NCBI GenBank assembly: GCA_963828705.1
Contig: CAWHGA010000040.1
Span: 11,553-75,552, forward strand
Reading direction: 5' to 3'
Source: CAWDJT01 sp963828705
GTDB lineage: Bacteria; Desulfobacterota; Syntrophobacteria; Syntrophobacterales; Syntrophobacteraceae
DNA: 64,000 nt
The first letter of the stretch is position 1. Every line of letters starts with the position of its first letter. Shown piece after piece: positions 1 to 8,424 of this stretch. Below the pieces are notes generated by a model. The model was not told where the DNA came from. It ran no database searches and saw only the letters and a program-made list of their open reading frames with translations. Position numbers and translations under genes: made by a program.

Positions 1-8
1 TGGGACCA

Positions 9-437
9 ATGAAGGGCGAGGCGAGAGCAGAGATGAAACGCAGAAACGTTCTCATTGTCGTTCCTGAACATGACGAGGGGGAGCTCTTTGCCCGTGCCCT
101 GGAAGCACGCCGAAACTACAAATGTTACCTGACTGGCAAGGAAAAGGAAGCCACCACCCTGCTCAAGGATGTGGCCATCGACCTGGTGCTTATGGACGTG
201 GCGATGGCCACGGCGGCGGACTGCAGTCTGTTGAAACGGGTTCGTCGTGATCATCCCGGCCTGGTGATCGTCCTGGCGGCTGGTCGCCACCAGCGGGACC
301 AGGTGCAGAAAGCAAGTGAGTATGGCGTTCAAGGTTCCATCATCAAACCCCTGAAGGTGGATGAATTGCGCCATAAAATCGATGCCTTCTGCGAATGCCT
401 CGAATCCGGCGAACACCAGGTGGTCGATGACAGGTGA
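9..437 (+). CDS. Stand-alone response-regulator receiver domain protein
   Basis: This is a 142-residue protein made of a single CheY-like receiver domain with no output domain. The beta-1 strand ILIVV-type segment is followed by acidic residues (E20, D22, E23). The likely phospho-acceptor is D63 in LVLMD, and the conserved lysine is in the IIKPL segment near residue 113. A second ATG at 33 gives a 134-residue protein beginning MKRRNVLIVV, which matches normal receiver starts better. It would pass phosphate to or from a partner kinase, and none adjoins it here. It sits upstream of the universal stress protein and TauE genes, in the same relative setting as the receiver at 15355-15744 in module B. 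The family call is solid; the partner is unknown. Confidence 0.8.
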   Translation: MKGEARAEMKRRNVLIVVPEHDEGELFARALEARRNYKCYLTGKEKEATTLLKDVAIDLVLMDVAMATAADCSLLKRVRRDHPGLVIVLAAGRHQRDQVQKASEYGVQGSIIKPLKVDELRHKIDAFCECLESGEHQVVDDR

Positions 438-512
438 CAGGAGTGTCATCTGAAAGTTTCATACTGGTTGGGCTGGATGGTGGCAATAGCGGTGGCGGTT
501 GCCGGCAGCGGC

Positions 513-527
513 TGGCACGGATGTTGC
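513..527 (+). promoter_or_regulatory. Sigma54 (-24/-12) promoter
   Basis: TGGCAC, five bases, then TTGC: the sequence TGGCACGGATGTTGC matches the RpoN consensus with the correct GG to GC spacing. It lies about 85 bp upstream of the universal stress protein start at 611 and probably drives the USP/TauE block. A sigma54 activator of the NtrC family is encoded at 9891-11330. Confidence 0.7.
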
Positions 528-610
528 CCATAGAGATTGGAACGGAGTGAAAGACAGGTGGTTCTGGATGTTTTCACGGTGCGCGGTCACGGACCAAGGA
601 GGTGGATCTC

Positions 611-1024
611 ATGAAGGTACTGGTGGCAACAGATGGTTCCGAACATTCCATGAAAGCGGTGAAGCGGGCGTTGGAAATGGCCGAACGGGAAGGAGCGCAG
701 GTGACTTTGATGGCGGTGGCTTTTTATTCGCCCAGCGACTTCGATGAGATGCCTATCAACATCCAGGAAAAACTGGAAGCCCAGTCCCGGGAGGCTCTCG
801 ACAAAGGCAAAGCGCTCTTCGCCGAAAAGGGACTGACCGCGGACTTGGCGCTGGAGACTGGGCAGGTCCCGGCCAACAACATCCTTCGGCGGGCTCAGGA
901 GGGCGGTTTTGACCTGATCATTCTCGGTAGCACCGGCCTTACCGGGTTGAAGCGCGCCCTCATCGGCAGCACGGCGGCCAAGGTGGTGGCTAACGCGCCC
1001 TGCAGCGTGACGGTGGTGCGCTGA
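611..1024 (+). CDS. Universal stress protein (UspA family, ATP-binding type)
   Basis: This 137-residue, single-domain USP starts MKVLVATDGSEHS and ends with the nucleotide-binding pattern G-x2-G-x9-G-S/T, visible as GSTGLTGLKRALIGST. That pattern marks the ATP-binding branch of the family. The ATG at 611 is chosen over the in-frame GTG at 602 because AAGGAGG (597-603) stands seven bases before it. USPs of this type are cytosolic sensors or regulators of energy and stress state. Here the gene follows a sigma54-type promoter and precedes a TauE/SafE permease, and the same pairing recurs at 14340-14795. The family call is firm; the ligand and target are not known. Confidence 0.9.
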   Translation: MKVLVATDGSEHSMKAVKRALEMAEREGAQVTLMAVAFYSPSDFDEMPINIQEKLEAQSREALDKGKALFAEKGLTADLALETGQVPANNILRRAQEGGFDLIILGSTGLTGLKRALIGSTAAKVVANAPCSVTVVR

Positions 1025-1195
1025 CCGGGCTGTTGTTTGAGAAGTGCGGTCGCCAATGCGGGTGAGCAAGGCAGAAGCCCGGGGTGGCTGTCAGTGTTGG
1101 TCGAAAGGCGAATCAAGATGGGTAAGTTGAGCAGAATGAAACCCGGGTTTGACGACCATCGACGACATGATCAAGCAATCTATAGGGAGGTTCAT

Positions 1196-1494
1196 ATGAG
1201 CAGGTTCTGGAAAAGAGTACTCGGATTTGCAGGGCTGGCGGGACTGCTTCTTCCGGGCATAGCACTGGCCGCCGGTGGAGGAGCTGTGGCTCCCCTGGTC
1301 ATTGTGGCCGATACACGCAAGTTGAGCGGCCTTCAGCTCTTCTGGTCCGCCTCTACAATGAGAGCCATCTGTATTTCATGATTCTTACCGTGGTTCTTAT
1401 TCCATTAATAGGCCTGATTTTCGGCGTCCTTGCCGACCTAATAATGTCCCACATCGGAATTGATCTCAAGTCCAGGGAACTGGCGGAACACTGA
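1196..1494 (+). CDS. Small exported or membrane protein upstream of tauE (one frameshift)
   Basis: Reading from ATG 1196 (AGGGAGG just upstream) gives a signal peptide or first membrane segment (MSRFWKRVLGFAGLAGLLLP, cleavage near ALA-AGG), then APLVIVADTRKLSGLQLFW. The frame then ends early at 1381. From about 1346 the -1 frame continues LYNESHLYFMILTVVLIPL, a second hydrophobic helix, and ends ...GIDLKSRELAEH at 1494. Joined, the product is about 99 residues with two membrane segments. As I remember it, similar small proteins precede TauE genes in sulfate reducers. One base, probably a G in TGG(G)TC, seems to be missing. Function is unknown; a subunit or accessory factor of the permease is my inference. 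Confidence 0.6.
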
Positions 1495-1535
1495 TATCGC
1501 CGGCAACTCATTGCTAGCAGCGCGAGGAGGTTCAT

Positions 1536-2591
1536 ATGGATTGGTTGTATGTTCTCATGCCCATCGCCGGGGTCAAGATTTTCTGGCCAGGTCTAATCAT
1601 TCTAGGCATCGGGGTCGGTATCATCGGCGGGTTCTTTGGTATGGGCGGCGCCTGGATGGTAACGCCGGGATTGAATATTCTGGGGTTTCCCATGGCATTC
1701 GCCATCGGCACCGACATTGCGCACATGGCGGGCAAATCGCTGATTTCCACCATGCGCCACGGCAAATTCGGCAATGTTGACTACAAGTTGGGCATGATCA
1801 TGCTGGTGGGAACGGTGGTGGGTTTCGAAGTCGGGGCGCAAATGGTGATGTGGCTGGAGCGCATGGGCAGTGTCGAAATCACCGTTCGTTACCTGTATCT
1901 GGGGCTTCTGACTTTCATCGCCTGGATGGTGTTTACCGATGTTGCCAAGAAGAAGAAGAAGGAACGTGAGGCTAAGGCGCGGGGCGATGAGGTTGACAAG
2001 TTGGCCACGGGCATCGAGTGGCACAAGACGTTCCACAAGATCAAGATCCCTCCCATGGTCCACCTGCCGGTAGCGGGGATTTACTGTACGGCCTGGTTGC
2101 CTATCTTCGTGAGTTTCCTCACCGGTTGGCTGGCAGGCATCCTGGGGATCGGTGGCGGCCTCATCCGTATGCCGTCACTCATCTATATCCTGGGCTGTCC
2201 CACCCATGTGGCCGTGGGAACCGATCTGTTCGAGGTTATGATCTCCGGGCTCTACGGTGCCGGCACCTATACCTTCAAGGGGCGCACCGAACTGGTGGCT
2301 GCCATCATCATGCTGGTGGGAGCGTCCATCGGGGCTCAGGTGGGAACCGTTGCCACCAAATACATAAAAGGCTACGGCATTCGGGTGGCCTTTGGCCTGG
2401 CGGTGATCGGCTGCGGTCTGTCCATCGTCCTGAAACTGCTCGCCACTTACAACCCGGCGAACAAGGGGTTCTACGACAGCACCTCAACCGTCATGATCCT
2501 GGGTTTGGTGAGCGCTCTGGCGCTGTATATCACCGTCAAGATGCTTCAGGGAGCCAAGCAGGAGATTGCCGGTAAGAAAGCGGCACAGTGA
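1536..2591 (+). CDS. TauE/SafE-family anion permease
   Basis: This 351-residue polytopic inner-membrane protein has the two internal repeats typical of TauE/SafE (former DUF81). Each repeat has a glycine-rich entry loop (GIIGGFFGMGGAWMVTP near residue 28, GILGIGGGLIRMPS near 205) followed by an A-x-GTD motif (AIGTDIA, AVGTDLFE). A charged cytoplasmic linker (KKKKKEREAKARGDEV) separates the halves. The start has AGGAGG ten bases upstream. Characterised relatives export sulfite, sulfoacetate or related organosulfur anions; the substrate here cannot be read from sequence. Its neighbours (USP, small membrane protein, lipoprotein) form module A. The second permease at 12201-13451 is a distant paralogue. 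Confidence 0.88.
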   Translation: MDWLYVLMPIAGVKIFWPGLIILGIGVGIIGGFFGMGGAWMVTPGLNILGFPMAFAIGTDIAHMAGKSLISTMRHGKFGNVDYKLGMIMLVGTVVGFEVGAQMVMWLERMGSVEITVRYLYLGLLTFIAWMVFTDVAKKKKKEREAKARGDEVDKLATGIEWHKTFHKIKIPPMVHLPVAGIYCTAWLPIFVSFLTGWLAGILGIGGGLIRMPSLIYILGCPTHVAVGTDLFEVMISGLYGAGTYTFKGRTELVAAIIMLVGASIGAQVGTVATKYIKGYGIRVAFGLAVIGCGLSIVLKLLATYNPANKGFYDSTSTVMILGLVSALALYITVKMLQGAKQEIAGKKAAQ

Positions 2592-2711
2592 TGACACCAG
2601 ACTCAGGATGCCAGACCCAGAGATAAAGACTCACAACTCGGGTCTGGAATGGTGCCGCCAATGGGGGCTTGCTGAGTCAATACCGTATGCCTTGAGAGGG
2701 AGACACTGACC

Positions 2712-3323
2712 ATGGCAACAAAATCGATCTGGAGCATGTTATGCCTCGCCCTGTCGCTCACCCTGGTGATCGGATGCGAGCAGCTGGGCAAGGTGGATCA
2801 GGGAAGAGTGGTTGACTATGATAAGGACAAGAACACGATAACCATGATCAGGGACATCAGCCCCGATACCAAAAACGTCGATTACAGCTTCCTGCCACCG
2901 CTGACCTATGAACTGCCTAAGGACCCGATGGAAACGGGGCCGGAGCCGAAACCGGGCAAGCGGATGAAGCTGGATACCAAGAACCGGCAAATCGTGATTT
3001 ATGTGCCCGCGCTCAAGAACTTCGCCACCATAAACTATACGCTGGTGGATCAGAAGGAAAACGTGCAGGCTAGCGACCCGCTGGTGTTCGATGCAGGCGA
3101 AGGGAAAGCAAAGAAATTCCCTGCCATCGACAAGACCCGCAAGACCATCACCATCTATTCCAAACGGCTGGGGGTCCTGACCACGTTCTCGGTGCCCGAC
3201 GAATACTTCATGTTGCCCGCGGATACCTGGGATAACGGCGATGAAGTGCGGATCTACTACAAACAGGAAGGCAAGGCAGCCCGCTTCATGAACATCACCA
3301 AGACGGACATCTTCAAAAAGTAG
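2712..3323 (+). CDS. Lipoprotein, DUF4881-like
   Basis: This 203-residue protein has a clear type II signal peptide. A hydrophobic helix ends in the lipobox LVIGC, so the lipidated residue is C22. The mature part is hydrophilic and predicted beta-rich, with repeated segments of the form 'RxIxIYxxxL' (RQIVIYVPALKNF, KTITIYSKRLGVL) that suggest two related beta modules. It resembles the DUF4881 lipoproteins described from Desulfovibrio; that match is from memory and moderate. It follows tauE by 120 bp on the same strand and is likely co-transcribed. A periplasmic partner of the permease is possible but not shown. Confidence 0.6.
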   Translation: MATKSIWSMLCLALSLTLVIGCEQLGKVDQGRVVDYDKDKNTITMIRDISPDTKNVDYSFLPPLTYELPKDPMETGPEPKPGKRMKLDTKNRQIVIYVPALKNFATINYTLVDQKENVQASDPLVFDAGEGKAKKFPAIDKTRKTITIYSKRLGVLTTFSVPDEYFMLPADTWDNGDEVRIYYKQEGKAARFMNITKTDIFKK

Positions 3324-3486
3324 CCGGTGGGTAGGGGGCTTGTCCCGGCCTAATGGGCAAGGCCATCGGTTTTCCCGATCCTTCTGGCCGCTTGCCGAAC
3401 TTCCTGACGGTTGAGGAAGATGACAGGAAGCGGCCAGAATGGATTTGGGGAAGGGTGAAGGCATTGGTTGCGAAAGGAATATCTCC

Positions 3487-3711
3487 ATGAATCTTGCGCA
3501 GAAACTCACCATCGTAATCATGGATCTACTGTTGATCTTGGAGTTGTGCATCAGTATGTACCTGGCCAACCGGCAGCCCGATGCCTTCACCCTGGTTTTT
3601 ATGCGCTCCTTCCTGATGATGTGCGTTCCTACCCTGATCTTGACCAAGATCCTGGTTGGCCGATTGCGCTCCGGAGATTCCGAGGTCGGGCATGACCAGT
3701 GCGCAAGCTGA
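3487..3711 (+). CDS. Small two-helix membrane protein
   Basis: This 74-residue protein starts at ATG 3487, preceded by AAAGGAA. It holds two hydrophobic helices (about residues 8-26 and 36-57) joined by a short loop NRQPDAFT, then a polar tail. Its last 20 bases overlap the next gene, which begins at 3692, so the two are probably translationally coupled. I do not recognise a named family. It belongs to the TauE block of module A. Confidence 0.55.
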   Translation: MNLAQKLTIVIMDLLLILELCISMYLANRQPDAFTLVFMRSFLMMCVPTLILTKILVGRLRSGDSEVGHDQCAS

Positions 3712-4475
3712 GGTTTGGCGGGATGCTCTGAGCAAAGTGTGCGCTTTGTGGTGTCTACTGCTGGCGGTCACCCTGCTGGATGCGGTGATCGCCAAGTTCC
3801 GAGAACCTTCCCTGGTTTTCCACGCTCTGCCGGGAGATGTGATTCGAGTTACCGGTCCGGTGGCCGGCAAGGCCCAGGGAATTGATGATCTGGTCATTAG
3901 CGCTGATCCCGCAGCAATTCAGATCAACCTTGATGCCATCCGTCCCAGTTTCTGGTTTGGTGGCGCCATGTGGCATGCCCGCGCCATGGTGAGTCCGGCC
4001 GCCGCTGCCGGTGACTACCCGGTGCGCATTTATGATCAGAGAGACTCCTGCAGGAAAGGTCGAGGCACTGCATTTCGTCGTTCATGCCGGTGCGGACAGC
4101 TATCAGCAGAGTCATAAATCCGCCATCCGGAGAATACTGAACCTTTCGCCCTGGTGGTTGATGCTGGTCTGGTTGGGTTGTGTGGTGATAACGCTGCTTT
4201 GCGTTTATGTCCTCGCGCACCGAGTGGACCGGCTGATGGCAGAGGATGGGCGAGCCGAAATCTATCTGATGCGGCCGGTGGACGGAGGGCATGAAATCAT
4301 TTTTGAATTGGGTTCGCGCTACGGTGTGGCAGTCGGGACCCGGGTCGATGTGGTCGACAAAGCCGGAAGCTGGGTTGGTTTTGCCGAGGTCCGGAAAACC
4401 ACCGAAAATGATGGGTTAGCCTGGGTCAGTAGCGATTACCCGGTGAAACCTGGATGCATCGTGGTCAAGAAGTAG
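3692..4475 (+). CDS. Bitopic membrane protein with periplasmic domain (one frameshift)
   Basis: Translation from ATG 3692 gives an N-terminal membrane helix (ALWCLLLAVTLLDAVIAKF) and a beta-rich domain (LPGDVIRVTGPV...). Near 4035-4045 the reading moves to another frame and continues through VEALHFVVHAGADS, a second helix (WWLMLVWLGCVVITLLCVYV) and a C-terminal domain that ends at 4475. The joined protein is about 260 residues, with the first domain between the two helices and therefore probably periplasmic. No catalytic motif is visible and I do not recognise the family. It overlaps the upstream small membrane protein and closes the module A block. The indel looks like a sequence error, since both halves are otherwise well formed. 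Confidence 0.5.
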
Positions 4476-4537
4476 CGTATTCGGGTTTCCCCGCTAACAT
4501 CATGAAAGGCTTAGCGCAGCATAGCCGCAAGCAAAAA

Positions 4538-4575
4538 CATCCTAACCACGAAGGACACGAAGAGCACGAAGGGAA
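4538..4575 (+). repeat. Short degenerate tandem repeat (ACGAAG-type)
   Basis: Three near-copies of the unit A(C)CACGAAGGA / CACGAAGAG / CACGAAGGG follow one another in the gap between the convergent genes. This motif recurs in intergenic DNA of many environmental bacteria. No function can be assigned. Confidence 0.4.
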
Positions 4576-4727
4576 TGGGAGCCGGTCCGCAACCCAAAAT
4601 ACGATATGTAAACTTATTCGAAAGCTTGCGGATTCCGGCCCATTGCGTGAGGGCCACCAGTCACGTCACGCGAATGCGAAGGCGAGGGTCCGGGGTGTCT
4701 GACCGCCGGGGCGGCACTGGACTCCCA

Positions 4728-7367
4728 TCAATCGTAGTGGTAGTTCCCCTCCAGGAAGTTCTTGGCCACCTGCTCGACGCTGGCCTCACTGCTCATGAGC
4801 ATATCCATCTGGCGGGTAAAGATCAGTAGGCGTCCGATGACTTCCAGTTTCTCCTCCACCTCCGGGCCCGGGTATTTTGCAAATCGGGCATCGACCCGGT
4901 CGCCTTGGACATCCACCGAAAAGTCCGATGCCATCAAAACAACCGCAATGGAACGGGCGCGGCGGTTGCGGCGGAGATCGTCGGCTGCGCCGCCCTTGAA
5001 GGAAAAGGTGATGTAGTTCTTGTTCACAGTCTGGCCGCAATAAGCGTCCAGCACGCTGTAATGGTAGCCGACGCGAGAGCTGAAATTGATGTACTTGTCC
5101 GAGATGATGGCGTAGCTCCGGTCTCCGAACCGCTCGACGGCTTGGGGGTTGGCCAGCATCTGTTCGCGCATCACCGAAAAGAACCCGCTGAACTCGACTG
5201 GGCGCGGCCGCATCATCAGCAGGTCTTCGTGGAGCATGCCTTTGAGCAGAGCGCTGAAAGGCGCCGAAACGATGTGTTTGGGGGATACTTTGTGGGCATG
5301 TTCCCCTAAGCCGGCAGTACCACCGCCCAGGTCGATGACGTAGAGATCCAGCGGGATCGGCGCCTGAAGCTTGAGGGAGCCGGCCCCAACGTCGGAAACC
5401 AGGTCGCTGATCTGAAACATCTCCAGGTAGCTCTTCTCGTGAACGAAACGCATGATGTCGTGCAGCGTCTGGCAGTGGGCGGGGGTGAAGGTTTCCGACC
5501 TGGGGTCCAGCAGGTGCAGGGGCACGATCAAGTCGGCCACGCGGCGCAGCGTCTCATAGACCGGGCTGCCCTTCATAAAGGGTTCGCGCTTGATATGACG
5601 GGCCAGCAATTCCTCCACCCGGCCTCGATACACCCGGCCAGCGAAGCCGTCCACGGTAATCACGTCACCGGTGGCGATGGTGCTCATGGCTCCCTGGACG
5701 CCCAGCAGGGATGGCACCTGGAATTCTCGGCAAAGCGAGGCCATGTGGCCGGTGACGCTCCCCGATTCGGTCACGATCGCCTGGGCCTTGGGCATCACCA
5801 CCACATACTTGGGCGAGGAATGCTTGGCCACCAGGACAGCACCATCGGGGAAGTTTACCAGGTCACCTTCCTGATCCACATGAAAGCCGGGCCGCAACCC
5901 ACACCGGGAAAGGCTACGGCACCGCCTTCCGCCAAAACCGGGAAACCCTTCACTGGCGGAGGTGCCGCCCCGGCGTCCTCCGGTCCCACCTCCGGCAGCC
6001 GCAGCGGGCGTGTCTGCAAAACCAGCAGGCGCCCGGCGGAATCCAGCGCCCATTCGATGTCCTGAGCGCAGCGGTAGTGTTCTTCCAGCTTCATGGCAAA
6101 GCGCGCCAGTGTCTTCACCAGACTGGGTTGCAGGCACGAGGCGTGGCATTGTTCGCCGTCCACCGGGACCTCCATCAGGCCGCCATCGGGGTTGGTGACC
6201 AATTGCACCGGTTTGGGCGAGATCCGGTTTTCGATCACAGTGTTTTCCGGGTCCTTGGCCACCACGTAGGTGTCGGGCGTTATATGGCCGTCCACGGCGT
6301 AAGGCCCCAGCCCCCAGACGGCGCTGATGATGATGTGGTCCTCGGTGCGGTGATAGGGATGATGACGTGTAAATCACCCCACTGGCCACCGATGCCACCA
6401 TCTGCAGACAGGCGACGCTCATGGCGATGTCTTCGTCGCGAATGCCCTTGTTGAGACGATAAGAGATGGCCCGCGGGGTGTAGAGGCTGGCCACTATGTA
6501 TTTGTAGCTTTGCAGCAACTGGTGTTCGGGTACATTGAGAAGCGACAGATACTGCCCGGCAAAGGACAGCTCGCTGTCTTCACCGATGGCGCTGCTGCGC
6601 ATGGAAACTGGTGGTGATAGGCAGTCGAAACCCGTCTCGCAGAGCCGCCGGGTCAACTGCCGGTAGCCGTCGACAATGGCTTCTTCCAGCTCCGCCGGCA
6701 CTTTGGCGGCAATGATCAGCCGCTGGATGTCCTCACTGACGGTCTGGATGGATTCGGGGTTGTTGATGTCGAGCTCCATCTTGATCTTGTGGATTTCATC
6801 CACCAGATCGTTGTGGGCCAGCAGGGTATCGTAGGCCCGAGTGGTGATGGCAAAGCCTTCAGGCACCGGCAGCTGGACTCGGTTGAGCACCTCACCCAGG
6901 TTGGCGTTCTTGCCGCCCACGAAATCCACCATGTCCCGGTTGATCTTCGTGTAGGGCAACACCAGATCGGTCAAAGGAGCTTCACGCCGCCGCTCCAGCT
7001 CATCTCTGATTTTCGCGTTGATGGTTTCCAACACCGGACCCAGATGACTGTAACGATTGCGGGAAAGCGCATTGAGGCTTTCAATCATGCGCAGCGTGTG
7101 GAATACGCAGCGCGCCGACTGGGAGCGCACATAGGACATGCCGAACACGCGCTGCCCCTGAAGCTTGTCTTCCATGTCGGTGATGATGTTGAGAAGCTCG
7201 GTGTTGGAAGCCAGAAGCTGTTTGAAATGTTCGTACTTGGCGCGGAAGATGGAAGCCGTTTCCTCTCGTGAAGGTCCGGTCTTACGCGATCGCCACTTTC
7301 TAAAGGATTCAAGGATCTGGATCATGATGCGTTCTGCTTTCATTCCAGGAGAATCGTCGCGGGACAT
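4728..7367 (-). CDS. PEP synthase-like protein with atypical C-terminus, copy 1 (two compensating frameshifts)
   Basis: This 879-codon gene is paralogous to 16075-18729. Domain order: a helical N-terminal region (about 1-140), an ATP-grasp PPDK/PEP-synthase N-domain, a swivelling phosphohistidine domain (GSVTGHMASLCREF, the H being the usual phospho-carrier), and a C-terminal region of about 280 residues that is not the PEP-binding TIM barrel of PpsA. A +1 slip near 6365 and a -1 slip near 5884 put about 160 codons in the wrong frame. The correct frame there reads HIIISAVWGLG...AQDIEWALD...LQTRP, as in the paralogue. The start may be the ATG at 7325 (MIQILES), which aligns with copy 2. It could phosphorylate an unknown acceptor; pyruvate is uncertain. 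Confidence 0.75.
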   Translation of the reverse strand: MSRDDSPGMKAERIMIQILESFRKWRSRKTGPSREETASIFRAKYEHFKQLLASNTELLNIITDMEDKLQGQRVFGMSYVRSQSARCVFHTLRMIESLNALSRNRYSHLGPVLETINAKIRDELERRREAPLTDLVLPYTKINRDMVDFVGGKNANLGEVLNRVQLPVPEGFAITTRAYDTLLAHNDLVDEIHKIKMELDINNPESIQTVSEDIQRLIIAAKVPAELEEAIVDGYRQLTRRLCETGFDCLSPPVSMRSSAIGEDSELSFAGQYLSLLNVPEHQLLQSYKYIVASLYTPRAISYRLNKGIRDEDIAMSVACLQMVASVASGVIYTSSSLSPHRGPHHHQRRLGAGALRRGRPYNARHLRGGQGPGKHCDRKPDLAQTGAIGHQPRWRPDGGPGGRRTMPRLVPATQSGEDTGALCHEAGRTLPLRSGHRMGAGFRRAPAGFADTPAAAAGGGTGGRRGGTSASEGFPGFGGRRCRSLSRCGLRPGFHVDQEGDLVNFPDGAVLVAKHSSPKYVVVMPKAQAIVTESGSVTGHMASLCREFQVPSLLGVQGAMSTIATGDVITVDGFAGRVYRGRVEELLARHIKREPFMKGSPVYETLRRVADLIVPLHLLDPRSETFTPAHCQTLHDIMRFVHEKSYLEMFQISDLVSDVGAGSLKLQAPIPLDLYVIDLGGGTAGLGEHAHKVSPKHIVSAPFSALLKGMLHEDLLMMRPRPVEFSGFFSVMREQMLANPQAVERFGDRSYAIISDKYINFSSRVGYHYSVLDAYCGQTVNKNYITFSFKGGAADDLRRNRRARSIAVVLMASDFSVDVQGDRVDARFAKYPGPEVEEKLEVIGRLLIFTRQMDMLMSSEASVEQVAKNFLEGNYHYD

Positions 7368-8424
7368 ACTCCGGCGGCCATTGCCAATATAGTGCGCAAG
7401 CTTCAGAAAATGCCAAAAAAGTTCGTACTATCCCGGGCAATCGGGATCATTTCGGGAGGCATCATCGGTGTGACATCCCGCCATCGTCTTCACCGGGAGC
7501 ATCTGAACTGCCGCTGCCTCACCCCAATCAGCCTAGCAAGTCTCCATTCGGAAACCCCGGCTGTTGGGGTTGTATCGTAGGGGAGGGGTTTATCCCCTCC
7601 CGAAACATATTGGAATTATTGCGCATTGCGGGCGGGCATAAAGCCCGCCCCTACACGACTGAGCCTAAAACATAGGGTTTCCGGATGGAGACTAGCAAGA
7701 TAGTTGCCAAATGAAGGGAAGGCGAAGGGAAAAGCAGTCGGCAGTCTTACTGTTTGCCCAGGTCGCGGCAGTCGGTGAAAGGCCATCAAACCTCTGCCAC
7801 ATAAGGAACCTGCGAGAAAGACATGGAATCATGAAGTGTCGCTGCTTCGGGTGCGGTTCAAGGGCTCCTGAGCTGCTTGCAAAAATCGGTTCTTGCCCTT
7901 CGATACCTCAGGGCGAACGGATGCGGTGGACGGTAACTATACCCGTTAAGGCGGGGGGCCAGGAAGTCCTCGAAAAACCAGAATTCTCGCCTTTAGCTGG
8001 ATTTCCGCCTTTAGCATGACAATAGGATAATATGGCAGCGATTTCGTCATATTGTTATAGATTTCATATTTTCATGCTTTGCTTGTGATCGCACCGGTCA
8101 TGGCAGTTCGCGGGAATGACGGCCTGGTCACTGAGCCTGCGAAACTAAGCTGACAGAGAACTAGGAATATCTGCCGGATACATGGTAATGAAGATGGGCA
8201 CGAGGGGTTGTCCATTCAATCCTATCTGGATGGGGGGCTTTAGAGGGCTGTATCCCACCATCTTGGTCAAGCCGTAGACGGTTCTTATGGATTGAAGATC
8301 ACCAGGCGATATCCGGTGATTTCCCGGTTGACCGCTGTCGATGCTGGCTGTGCGAGGCCCGGTGGACTGGAAATCGGCCTGATTGAGATTCCCACAACGA
8401 TTTTTGGCGGATGGCTGCTCAATA
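7368..8424. other. Intergenic region without a supported gene
   Basis: About 1 kb lies between the divergent PEP-synthase-like gene and the histidine kinase. It holds the inverted-repeat element at 7537-7697 and otherwise only short, compositionally uneven open frames. I see no RNA gene or conserved protein in it. Regulatory sequence for both flanking genes should lie here, but I find no clear sigma54 or sigma70 site. Confidence 0.5.
7537..7697. repeat. MITE-like element, copy 1 (terminal inverted repeats)
   Basis: This is a roughly 160-bp element bounded by imperfect terminal inverted repeats: TCTCCATTCGGAAACCCC at 7541 and GGGTTTCCGGATGGAGA ending at 7691. Two internal palindromes (GGGGAGGGGTTTATCCCCTC and GGCGGGCATAAAGCCCGCC) flank AACATATTGGAATTATTGCG. 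A closely similar copy lies inverted at 11446-11610, on the far side of the kinase/activator pair. It has no coding capacity. Confidence 0.7.

Noticed and set aside
2739..3647. 302-codon minus-strand frame
   Set aside because: Opposite the lipoprotein and small membrane protein genes; no family features.
8145..8420. 124-codon minus-strand frame upstream of the kinase
   Set aside because: It overlaps the start of the kinase gene, lacks a ribosome-binding site and shows no recognisable domain.
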